A program made the position numbers and the translations under genes. Shown here piece after piece: positions 54,701-61,481 of a DNA stretch of 64,000 nt; within the stretch, counting starts at the first letter, position 1, and every line of letters begins with the position of its first letter. The stretch is from Saccharospirillum sp. (GTDB taxonomy: Bacteria > Pseudomonadota > Gammaproteobacteria > Pseudomonadales > Natronospirillaceae), in contig JAGYIL010000001.1 in NCBI GenBank assembly GCA_018402545.1, forward strand, positions 2,418,001 through 2,482,000, in the 5' to 3' direction. The notes under the pieces are model-generated. The model saw only the letters and a program-made list of their open reading frames with translations, was not told where the DNA came from and did not search any database.

Positions 54701-55356
54701 GCCATAAACCGGGAGAAAGCGCGTGCGGCGTTCATCGCTTCGCGCTCGCTGACCGCATCGTTACGGCCGCGAATGGCTGCATAGAAACGGCGCAGATACT
54801 GCTTTTTAGTGTCGTACTTTTCAATCGAAACGGTCTGGGCTTTCAAGCGACCAACCAGCGCATCCAGTTTTACCACGCTGCGGCCCGTGTCACCTTCAAT
54901 CACGAAATCGGACTGGCTCAGTTGCTCGCCGGGCGCAATCATATAGCTGATGTCGCCCAGCCGCGCGATCGGCTGACTGCCGGCTTTGTCGAGAAAGGCG
55001 CTGGCGCCGATAATGGCAGTAAAAGGTTCGGCCGGCTCACCCTCAGTCGGGTGAAACACGGCGGCCAGGTAACCGACAGCACCATCCGGACGCGCGTAGG
55101 AGCCGTCGTCGCAACCCAGCACATAGGAGGCCAGTGTACGCACCTGCTTGCCACGCCCGCGCTGCGTCGCCTCGTCTTGCCCCGGGTTAAAATGAAACAG
55201 CGTATCGTGCGCGGCGGTCATGATGGTTTGCAGCGCATCGGCGGCTGTTGTTTTGCCGGACCCGTTACCGCCGCTGAGCAGGTTGATTGGCCCGAAATCG
55301 AATTCCAGCAGCGGAATATTGCCCCAGTTTACGTAGATGAATTTTTTTAAAAACAT
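51727..55356 (-). CDS. mksB: MksB/JetC-type SMC-like condensin ATPase
   Basis: A 1209-residue SMC-like ATPase. Walker A GGNGSGKTTAADAL has its Lys at residue 35. Long coiled coils follow (about 240-500 and 680-900) around a hinge-like globular region (RFAILVEAKYEADAIQIV). The C-terminal head has the signature QYGTGSGGQLETPAY and Walker B LRMVLVDEAFSKMDETRSKE. It starts two bases after the mksE stop. MksB proteins extrude or compact DNA with MksE and a kleisin, MksF. The same family is called JetC in Wadjet plasmid-defence systems; here no JetD/MksG follows, so a chromosome-organising role is more likely. Confidence 0.92.
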   Translation of the reverse strand: MFLKKFIYVNWGNIPLLEFDFGPINLLSGGNGSGKTTAADALQTIMTAAHDTLFHFNPGQDEATQRGRGKQVRTLASYVLGCDDGSYARPDGAVGYLAAVFHPTEGEPAEPFTAIIGASAFLDKAGSQPIARLGDISYMIAPGEQLSQSDFVIEGDTGRSVVKLDALVGRLKAQTVSIEKYDTKKQYLRRFYAAIRGRNDAVSEREAMNAARAFSRFMAYKPVKGINAFVAQEILEQKDLGEAIRTVSDLMKTISGMEAEANRLKNTIDRLTTSRAHSDRYIDQWLDYNLADYIAAKSRFVNDQKRYLTAKQEQQKLLQQRDTVQSDLDVAEQRRDQSHEQLVSLEAQRRGVGALQDKDKFETQAEQCKKTLTQLATPLLQQDDALQRSLKASAQIQQSLLKTSLATELPELAGKQLGQLSKSVMQQSDSPVDFRSLMNRDWIDLSPLEQHLDDVIAQQSLMNQWREAWFSDGWSSTGVSLRDQLQRVQDRREQKLAQIRQSISRKQQDIDSLEGQQLNYPYHVRTALEAIRKELPQADPRVLCDHVEIRDPKWQSALEGYIGGARFAILVEAKYEADAIQIVRNLPKDNRARVIQGSKARQDAERVTLPANSVVHLMEFDHSVARAYLTASYGLVEQCEDAEALKKTRRGVTHQGLGSGAYAMYRCDMPVSDLVFGQGARERAMAAKKDELMTLAQQANDWQTQVQEVSALYQAVNQLAHLNHADLMRDMLEAQRALRMAEQALASLDLSDAQGLEDEYREVSEQLKALDARIRELIERKGSLGERIETLSRQCKALSDQQETTELHSERKENYLRDLVSVWPEFDVEARLEEADVAAETADADTQENLRKSLESELNARAHELEQLLKDHNQDCQPQDAIALDLNYSELHSADFFKGIVSLRRQVDQVHNRLKNNILVEKVDNLGALKDSFNNAFVTNLCHAIYQSINDGKRVLEDLNAELEHHRFGADRERYWFDWDWVPEYREYWHFFDEVIKSPSLGEGQTLFDTELSARSAQVRDQLMEMLLDDDEQRALRELERISDYRNYRNYEIYKQPEGKQPIALSQYGTGSGGQLETPAYIIRSAAITSAFRFNEGDSHLRMVLVDEAFSKMDETRSKEVIRYLTESLGLQLLFIMPTSKSGPFMDMISNQFVFSKVPLAQGNRVGQLNTRVLVDRQKCNQDKIRTLWANHRKVIRQQAELDFMADIE

Positions 55357-55358
55357 GG

Positions 55359-56117
55359 TCAGTCCTGTGCAAAAACGGAGGCAGTGGGGTCGGTCACGGT
55401 AATGCGGTCCGGGTGTTGAGTTTCTTCATCTCCGTTGCTTTCTTCCGGGTCTTTGTCAGCCGCCGTCGACGTTTCGGCTGTGTCGGGCAATTCTGTTCCT
55501 TCAAGCAAAGCGCCGAGCACGTCATCGGAGACGTAGCTCATGATCATGGGTCGAATGCGCACCCAGAAGTCGCCGCTGTCGAGGGCATCGTCCTGGCTCA
55601 GTTGAATCAGTCGCAGCTGGCGCAGACGCTTGAACAGGTGTTTGCGCTCGGTGACGTTGTCGGGCAGTGATCGCTTCAGCAGGTTGCGCAAGGATATGGT
55701 GATGTTTTCCAGCGATGCCAGCACACAGCCGTTGTCGTCAACCTGACCTTCACGCAAGGCGCGGTCGTAGAGGCTGCGTAATACCAGCACCAGCGCCACT
55801 TCCTGTTGATTGAGGCGCACCCGGAACCCCTGGTTGAAGGGCCCTTCACCGCTGTCATCCAGGCCAGGCACTTCGGCGCCGGGTGGGAACAGGCGCACGA
55901 AGTTGAAGCGGCGATCGTGCTGAATCTGAATCCCGATCAGTTCCAGGTAATCCTGTACCTGCCCTTCAAGGCGCAAATAGCGATCGTACAGTTGCTGTTC
56001 AATCTGACTTTCATCCCGACAGATCACGCCATAATCGAGCAACCGAATCAGCAGTTCGCTGTATTCCTGACGACTGAAACCAGCAGTTTCAAGCCGGTGA
56101 TCGAGATCATCAAACAT
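55359..56117 (-). CDS. mksE: MksE/JetB-type condensin subunit
   Basis: A 252-residue winged-helix subunit. It starts [20 protein letters not shown] at ATG 56117, overlapping the mksF stop by 8 bases; the longer frame open to 56345 lies inside mksF and is not used. Features are [40 protein letters not shown], and an acidic, probably disordered tail after residue 210. In condensins this subunit bridges the kleisin and regulates DNA loading. Confidence 0.88.
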   Translation of the reverse strand: MFDDLDHRLETAGFSRQEYSELLIRLLDYGVICRDESQIEQQLYDRYLRLEGQVQDYLELIGIQIQHDRRFNFVRLFPPGAEVPGLDDSGEGPFNQGFRVRLNQQEVALVLVLRSLYDRALREGQVDDNGCVLASLENITISLRNLLKRSLPDNVTERKHLFKRLRQLRLIQLSQDDALDSGDFWVRIRPMIMSYVSDDVLGALLEGTELPDTAETSTAADKDPEESNGDEETQHPDRITVTDPTASVFAQD

Positions 56118-57585
56118 GGTCTGACTCCTGTTCGGGGACTTCACTCGCGCGCTGGGGTTCGAGCCGGATGCTGAAGTTGTCCTGGGATTCAAAGTATTCC
56201 GAGGCGACCGAATCACCGGTCCACTCGACGATAAAGCGATAATCGGACGACAGTGAACTGGCTGCCCCGACTTCAATGGCATGCGCCAGGGCCAGGAGAT
56301 CATCTGCAGTCTCGACCGGCAGATCGGCGGTGGAGACGGTCTCACCCCGGCTGAGCTGGTTGATCAGATAGTTGCGCACCCGGTTGTCGTTGATCAGGAA
56401 GGCCTGGTCCAGCACCTGTTGCACATAGAGTTCCTTGCGCGCTTCGGTGTCGAAGTCGTCCTGATTATCTTCGGTCACGTCCATGGCGAAGTGGCGCCGG
56501 GTCCGGGCGGCGTGCATGCGCACACTTACCGGGTCGATAAAGCCAACCCGGGTGACCGACATGGCCGCTCCGGCCCGGGCCAGGCCGGCATCCCGGTCGG
56601 CGGTGTCCAGCTGGCTCAGGCGCTGACACACCTTAACCACATCGTTATGTTGCTGGCTGGCCAGGTAGCTGATCTGCCGGATGATGATGTCAGCTCTTTT
56701 GGTGAAGCCCTGCAGGGCGCGACGCAGGGCTGGTACCATGATGTCGCTGGCGGCTTTGAGCCGGCTCTCGATGTTGTCGAGTACGGACCACAGCAGGCTC
56801 TGCCCTTCCTGAATCTGGTCGGGCAGCAATTCGCGCAAACGGCGCTCGGCGCGTGCTTTGAAGCTGCGGTCCTGGGCACGGATCTGTCGAATGCAGGTGG
56901 CGATGTCGTCCCGGTATTTTTCGACGTTGTCGGCGCTGAGCCGAATCGACAGGTCCGGCTGAAAGCGTTTTTCCATAAAGTCGAAGAAGTCCTGGCTGAC
57001 ACGCTGGATCATCACCTGGCTTTCCATTTCCCGCACCAGCGCCCGCTTTCGCTCGTCAAGTTCGGCGATAATGTCGGTAAAATCACTGATAATCCGCTCC
57101 GAATACTCCCAGGCATCGAGTACGTCGTAAACTTCACCGCGCTCCAGAAAGGCCTGCAGGGCGTTACGGACGTTGCGGGTGTTGCGGTGGCGGGTACGAA
57201 TCTGGTCCAGATCCCCGGCGACAAAGGGTTCGGTAAACTGGCGGCCGCGCCGGCTGAAATTGAAGGTGCTTTGCAGGGTGGCTTCGTCGACCTGCTTTTC
57301 CAGCCAGCCATGCTCGACCAGGGTGTTCAGCGACCAGACGGCCTGGTCGCGGCTGGTCCGAAACCGGCCTTCCCGGTCACCATCGTCGGTGGCCATTTCC
57401 GGCGCCCGCACCAGTGCTCCCTGAAAGGTGTCGACCACATCCTCGCGGGACAGGGCATGGCCGTAATCGGCACTGGAGCTGCTGTAGAGCCGCCGGTACA
57501 GCTCGGTCAGACACTCAACCAGCTGAGCCCGGTATTTACCGGTCATCGGTCGGAAAAACTGATTGCGTTCATTCTCGAAAAACAT
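56110..57585 (-). CDS. mksF: MksF/JetA-type kleisin subunit
   Basis: A 491-residue protein beginning [20 protein letters not shown], a start typical of JetA/MksF proteins. N-terminal winged-helix-like region (1-130), then a long helical middle ([39 protein letters not shown]), and a C-terminal winged domain that should bind the SMC head. It is the first gene of the tightly packed mksF-mksE-mksB operon (8-base overlap, then 2-base gap), implying equal synthesis of subunits. Confidence 0.88.
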   Translation of the reverse strand: MFFENERNQFFRPMTGKYRAQLVECLTELYRRLYSSSSADYGHALSREDVVDTFQGALVRAPEMATDDGDREGRFRTSRDQAVWSLNTLVEHGWLEKQVDEATLQSTFNFSRRGRQFTEPFVAGDLDQIRTRHRNTRNVRNALQAFLERGEVYDVLDAWEYSERIISDFTDIIAELDERKRALVREMESQVMIQRVSQDFFDFMEKRFQPDLSIRLSADNVEKYRDDIATCIRQIRAQDRSFKARAERRLRELLPDQIQEGQSLLWSVLDNIESRLKAASDIMVPALRRALQGFTKRADIIIRQISYLASQQHNDVVKVCQRLSQLDTADRDAGLARAGAAMSVTRVGFIDPVSVRMHAARTRRHFAMDVTEDNQDDFDTEARKELYVQQVLDQAFLINDNRVRNYLINQLSRGETVSTADLPVETADDLLALAHAIEVGAASSLSSDYRFIVEWTGDSVASEYFESQDNFSIRLEPQRASEVPEQESDHV

Positions 57586-57779
57586 AAGAAAATCAATGCG
57601 TTGAAGGTGGCCTCACCGGGGTGGTGAGGATACCTTAAATCGGGCGGTTTCGACAGTCACAAACCGGTTCAAAGACTGGGGAAGTCGGCCACTGGTTGAA
57701 GCCCTCTACTGTGGCCCTATTATTAGACTGTGGCTACGTATCTCACCCCACAGTAAGTGCCTGCTAGCCGTGCCAGCCA

Positions 57780-57901
57780 CCGGGTCGACCTATCCGGGGT
57801 CGGGCGGTATGCCACCCACTCAACCCATCCATGGGGCCTAGACTGCAGCCGATGCGTCGGACCGATCCATACTGCAGACTTCCCCGGATAGGTCGACCCG
57901 G
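57780..57901. repeat. Intergenic long-inverted-repeat element, copy 12 (long subtype)
   Basis: 122 bp. Arms CCGGGTCGACCTATCCGGGG and perfect complement. The core is in forward orientation with CCCATCCATGGGG, hairpin CTGCAG...CTGCAG, and the third hairpin GGGCGGTATGCCACCC shared with copy 9. It lies between mksF and bcp, which are divergent. I see no gene in the rest of 57586-58028; an in-frame extension of bcp through the element is not coding. Confidence 0.9.
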
Positions 57902-58028
57902 CAACAGTCACTCAGTCCGTGGTTACTTCAGTCATGCGATAATTAAAGAATCCATAGCACCAATTATCGGCGTATTAAATCCGATCTTATGCGCTAAAAA
58001 CCGGTATACGACTACAGGACACCCAACT

Positions 58029-58505
58029 ATGAGCACCCTAAACCTCCCCAAAACCGGCGCCCCCGCGCCAGAGTTCACAACCGTTAACCAAAACGAAGAA
58101 ACCGTGTCACTCAAGGATTTTCGCGGCAAGAAGGTGATTCTGTATTTTTACCCCAAGGCGATGACGCCCGGCTGCACTACCCAGGCCTGCGGCCTTCGCG
58201 ACAGCAAGGCGGAGTTGGAAAAGCGCAATGCCGTCGCTCTTGGCATCAGCCCGGATGCGCCCAAGCGACTGGTCAAGTTTATTGAAAAGGAATCCCTGAA
58301 TTTCGATCTGCTCAGCGATGAAGACCACAGCATTGCGGACAAATTCGGTGTCTGGGGCCTGAAGAAATTCATGGGCCGTGAATTTGATGGCATACACCGC
58401 ATCACCTTTATCATTGATGAAGAGGGTAAACTGGCCCACGTGATGGAGAAGGTTAAGACCAAGAGCCATCACGATGACGTGCTGGCCGTCCTCGATAGCC
58501 TGTAA
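58029..58505 (+). CDS. bcp: Thioredoxin-dependent peroxiredoxin, BCP/PrxQ type
   Basis: A 158-residue atypical two-Cys peroxidase. The peroxidatic Cys is in TPGCTTQACGLRD with the resolving Cys five residues later, the Bcp spacing. FRGKKVILYFYPKAMTPG and GIHRITFIIDEEG are family segments. It reduces hydrogen peroxide and alkyl hydroperoxides in the cytoplasm. ATG 58029 gives MSTLNLPKTGAPAPEF. Confidence 0.96.
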   Translation: MSTLNLPKTGAPAPEFTTVNQNEETVSLKDFRGKKVILYFYPKAMTPGCTTQACGLRDSKAELEKRNAVALGISPDAPKRLVKFIEKESLNFDLLSDEDHSIADKFGVWGLKKFMGREFDGIHRITFIIDEEGKLAHVMEKVKTKSHHDDVLAVLDSL

Positions 58506-58556
58506 ATCTGGCTAAGCGATAGCGCACTTCAATCATCCAACGCTGGCAGACTGTCG

Positions 58557-58562
58557 TATAAT
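58557..58562 (+). promoter_or_regulatory. Probable -10 element for folE
   Basis: A consensus TATAAT lies 29 bases before ATG 58591 and overlaps an upstream in-frame ATG at 58561. A transcript starting about seven bases downstream would exclude that first ATG, supporting the shorter folE start. No clear -35 is visible. Confidence 0.5.
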
Positions 58563-58590
58563 GGCAGTCTGTATTTACAAGAGCTGTTAC

Positions 58591-59148
58591 ATGACTGACA
58601 ACCTGCCCAAGCTGTACCAGACCCTGATCAACGATCTCGGTGAAGATCCTTCCCGCGATGGCCTGCTCGACACACCGGAACGGGCAGCGAAAGCCATACG
58701 TTTTCTGACGGCTGGCTACTCACTGGATCTCGAAACTGTTACCAACGGCGCGGTATTCACCGCTGATACCGATGAAATGGTACTGGTGCAGGATATCGAG
58801 TTCTATTCGCTGTGCGAACACCACATGTTGCCCTTTTTTGGCAAGGCACACATCGCCTACATTCCGCAGGGCAAGGTGCTGGGGTTAAGCAAATTTGCGC
58901 GCATTACCGACATGTTTGCGCGGCGATTGCAGATTCAGGAGCAACTGACCAAGCAGATCGCCAATGCCGTGCTGGAAGTAACCGGTGCGGCCGGTGTGGG
59001 TGTGGTTCTGGAGGCGCAGCACCTGTGCATGATGATGCGCGGCGTCGAGAAACAACAGTCGAAAACCACCACATCGGTGATGCTCGGCAGCTTTCGCAAG
59101 TCGCAAAACACACGCAATGAATTCCTTACTTTGCTGGGACGTCGATGA
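58591..59148 (+). CDS. folE: GTP cyclohydrolase I
   Basis: A 185-residue enzyme turning GTP into dihydroneopterin triphosphate for folate and pterin synthesis. Zinc-site segments are [15 protein letters not shown] (near 75-85) and [13 protein letters not shown] (near 146). It is the zinc-dependent FolE, not the FolE2 type. ATG 58591 is preferred because a TATAAT overlaps the upstream in-frame ATG. Its stop overlaps the folX start, forming a folE-folX operon. Confidence 0.96.
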   Translation: MTDNLPKLYQTLINDLGEDPSRDGLLDTPERAAKAIRFLTAGYSLDLETVTNGAVFTADTDEMVLVQDIEFYSLCEHHMLPFFGKAHIAYIPQGKVLGLSKFARITDMFARRLQIQEQLTKQIANAVLEVTGAAGVGVVLEAQHLCMMMRGVEKQQSKTTTSVMLGSFRKSQNTRNEFLTLLGRR

Positions 59149-59525
59149 TGATTCACGAAAACACCGAAGCCTGTATCCGCATCAAGGATCTGCGCCTGCG
59201 CACCTATGTGGGCATTAAAGAAGAAGAAATCAAAAACAAGCAGGACATTCTGCTGAACATCACCATTCGCTTCGACGCCAGCGATGCCATTCACTCGACC
59301 GAGATCGAAGACACTCTGAACTACCGGGTGATTACCAAACAGATCATTGCCTTTGTTGAAGACAACCAGTTCCTGTTGCTCGAACGCATGACTCACGAAG
59401 TCCTGGCGCTGATCATGGAGCATAAGGAAGTCCGCTTCGCTGAGGTGGAGATCGACAAGCCTCACGCCTTGCGGTTTGCCGAGTCGGTTTCAATCTCGCT
59501 TTCCGCCACCCGCCAGGCACAGTAG
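59145..59525 (+). CDS. folX: Dihydroneopterin triphosphate 2'-epimerase FolX
   Basis: A 126-residue member of the FolB/FolX fold. [25 protein letters not shown] and [18 protein letters not shown] match FolX much more closely than FolB, notably the RLRT and DKPHALR segments. FolX makes the 7,8-dihydromonapterin precursor; in Pseudomonas tetrahydromonapterin is the cofactor of PhhA. It overlaps folE at ATGATG, so either 59145 or 59148 may be the start. FolM, the next enzyme, is not in the window. Confidence 0.9.
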   Translation: MMIHENTEACIRIKDLRLRTYVGIKEEEIKNKQDILLNITIRFDASDAIHSTEIEDTLNYRVITKQIIAFVEDNQFLLLERMTHEVLALIMEHKEVRFAEVEIDKPHALRFAESVSISLSATRQAQ

Positions 59526-59550
59526 CCGCCAGAGGGCTGCATTGCATTTG

Positions 59551-59627
59551 CAAGCCTCTCTGATCAATGGTTTGATAGCGCGTTTTTTTGAGGCAGCACC
59601 CCTCACTATCCACTGATCAGAGGCTTG
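59551..59627 (+). promoter_or_regulatory. Inverted repeat that can mask the ansA ribosome site
   Basis: CAAGCCTCTCTGATCA (59551-59566) pairs with TGATCAGAGGCTTG (59614-59627), with two unpaired bases. The right arm contains the SD-like AGAGG and ends six bases before ATG 59634. In the RNA this 14-bp helix would hide the ribosome site. There is a T-run inside the loop region (59583-59589). A regulatory role is inferred. Confidence 0.4.
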
Positions 59628-59633
59628 GCAGGC

Positions 59634-60602
59634 ATGGCGCATTATTTAATCATCAATACCGGTGGCACCATCGGTATGGCAGAGACTCCCTCGGGCCTGG
59701 CGCCTCAGGCGGGCTTGTTGAAATCCACACTGCTCAGTGATGATCGTCTGGTTGCCTGGCAGGAGCACAGCCTGAGCTGGCAGGAGTGGCAACCGCTGAT
59801 CGACTCATCGGACATCCGCCCCGGCCACTGGTATGAGCTGCGCGATCAGATCATCAGTGCGGACTGCGACGGTGTGCTGATCATTCACGGCACCGATACA
59901 CTGGCCTACAGTGCCGCCGCGCTGAGTTTTCTGCTGGCCGGATCGGGTAAAACGGTGGTCATCACCGGTGCCATGCGCCCCCTGATACATGCGAACAGCG
60001 ATGGCTTTGGCAACCTGACCCTGGCGCTGGATATTCTGACCCGGAAACAGCCCGAAGTTTTTGTCGCATTCAACGGCCGCTGCCTGCCCGCCAGCCGGGT
60101 AAGCAAGGTTGATACTGCTGCAGACAGCGCCTTTATGACGCCCAATTGGTCCGACAGTCTCTGGTCACAACCACCTGGCACCAACAGTCTGGATCTTAAC
60201 CGGCCCTGGCGCCCCTCGGCGCTGGGCGTTCAGACCCTGTTTCCGGGCATGCCGATGGATGGCCTGATGAGCATGGTCGACCGGAACTACCGCGCCCTGG
60301 TACTGAACACCTACGGCAGCGGCAATGTGATGACCGATTCGGCGCTCGAGCGCATCCTGGAAAAAGCCAGCGATCAGTCCATACCCGTGTTTGTGCGCAG
60401 CCAGTGTCTGTTCGGAGAAGTGCACCTGGGCCAGTATGCAGCCAGCAGCCTGCTCAGCAAGGTGGGGGCGGTCGCCTGCGGCAGCATGCCGCTGGAAGCG
60501 GTGCTGGCCAAACTGCAGATCCTCTGCTCCCAGTACAACAATGCCAGCGACGTAGTCGAGGGGTTTACTCAGCCCTGGGCGCGGGAGTGGCAGTCTCTGT
60601 AA
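59634..60602 (+). CDS. ansA: L-asparaginase, type I (cytoplasmic)
   Basis: About 322 residues; hydrolyses asparagine to aspartate and ammonia. The first active-site Thr is in INTGGTIGM near the N-terminus and the second in IHGTDTLAYSA near residue 90, with a conserved Lys in ASRVSKVDT. There is no signal peptide, which fits the cytoplasmic type I enzyme. ATG 59634 is chosen over TTG 59625, which would sit one base after the SD. Its end overlaps the convergent Sel1 gene by 38 bases. Confidence 0.92.
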   Translation: MAHYLIINTGGTIGMAETPSGLAPQAGLLKSTLLSDDRLVAWQEHSLSWQEWQPLIDSSDIRPGHWYELRDQIISADCDGVLIIHGTDTLAYSAAALSFLLAGSGKTVVITGAMRPLIHANSDGFGNLTLALDILTRKQPEVFVAFNGRCLPASRVSKVDTAADSAFMTPNWSDSLWSQPPGTNSLDLNRPWRPSALGVQTLFPGMPMDGLMSMVDRNYRALVLNTYGSGNVMTDSALERILEKASDQSIPVFVRSQCLFGEVHLGQYAASSLLSKVGAVACGSMPLEAVLAKLQILCSQYNNASDVVEGFTQPWAREWQSL

Positions 60603-60975
60603 GGAGGTTCAGGGCCAGGGGGTGACCGCCCTCGGCCGCCAGTCGCAAGTAATGTTCTGCCCGGCTGGCGTCGGCGGCGAAGCCAGGCACATTGCCATCG
60701 CGATAACACTGGTGCATTTGCCAGGCCGCTTTGGGCCGGTCAACACTGGCAACGCGGCTTAAATACCGTGCCCCGCTGGCCTTGTGGCCAACATCCGACC
60801 CCCGGTGCAACAGTAGAAAGCCATATAGCTCCTGGGCATCGGCCAGGTCCCGGTCGGCGTAATGGCGGAAACCACGCATCAGCCGGTCATGAACCCAGCG
60901 GTACCGGGTTAGCCAGCCCTGATGAAAAACCTGTTTCAGGCACCAGAAACCCAGCTGATCGCGTCGCTTACTCAT
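60565..60975 (-). CDS. Sel1-repeat-like protein
   Basis: A 136-residue protein starting MSKRRDQLGFWCLKQVF at ATG 60975, with AGAGGG upstream. The C-terminal half holds Sel1-type helical repeats (AWQMHQCYRDGNVPGF, then RAEHYLRLAAEGGHPLALNL). No signal peptide; likely a protein-interaction module of unknown partner. Its 3' end runs 38 bases into the end of ansA on the other strand. Confidence 0.78.
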   Translation of the reverse strand: MSKRRDQLGFWCLKQVFHQGWLTRYRWVHDRLMRGFRHYADRDLADAQELYGFLLLHRGSDVGHKASGARYLSRVASVDRPKAAWQMHQCYRDGNVPGFAADASRAEHYLRLAAEGGHPLALNLLTETATPAPRAE

Positions 60976-61082
60976 TGCTTTCCCTCTTGAATTTACCTGG
61001 TTAAATGGGGTCGCTTGCAGCGGGTTCAATTGGCCGACGGCTGCGATATACTGCCCACCCTCACCTTTTCTACGGAGCCTCT

Positions 61083-61481
61083 ATGTCTCTTGGCACCTGG
61101 ACACCCGATAATACCGCACCCCAACCCCCGGCCCGCGATACCCTGATTCAGGCTGCAACGCTCGGTCAGGCTGATGCCGATTTTTTCCCGGCGCAGGCCC
61201 CCGATGCTCTGAACGAGTTGCAAGGGTGGATGAAACAACCCCAGTCGCAGTGGCAGCCGGTGCTAGAGCCGCTGGAAACCGAAACCCTGATTGCCCTGGT
61301 CCGGTTTTTCACCCTGGCCGAGCAGCACTGGGCTGGCTGGGAGGCCGGTGACAAAAACCCGGCAATCTGGATCTGTAAAACCCTGAAACCCCGGGGGGCC
61401 TTCCCTAATGTCGAACTGACTCGTTGGGTCAAGGCTCATACCGATAACCGGTTTCTGCCCTATGGTAACCCGCTGGCATGA
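61083..61481 (+). CDS. Conserved hypothetical protein upstream of hrpB
   Basis: A 132-residue soluble protein starting MSLGTWTPDNTAPQPPARDT; GGAG stands seven bases before ATG 61083. The middle and end (LVRFFTLAEQHWAGWEAGDK, NPAIWICKTLKPRGAFP, WVKAHTDNRFLPYG) look conserved, but I do not recognise a named domain. The stop overlaps the hrpB ATG (ATGA), so the two genes are translationally coupled. Confidence 0.8.
   Translation: MSLGTWTPDNTAPQPPARDTLIQAATLGQADADFFPAQAPDALNELQGWMKQPQSQWQPVLEPLETETLIALVRFFTLAEQHWAGWEAGDKNPAIWICKTLKPRGAFPNVELTRWVKAHTDNRFLPYGNPLA

Noticed and set aside
51727-57585. Wadjet plasmid-defence system
   Set aside because: JetA, B and C homologues are present but the JetD nuclease gene is absent on both sides, so a defence system cannot be claimed from this window.
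56281-57627. 448-codon open frame opposite mksF
   Set aside because: Shadow of the mksF reading frame; no recognisable motifs.
6420-57901. CRISPR array
   Set aside because: The repeats are dispersed kilobases apart, about 110-255 bp long and internally palindromic; there are no regular spacers and no cas genes.
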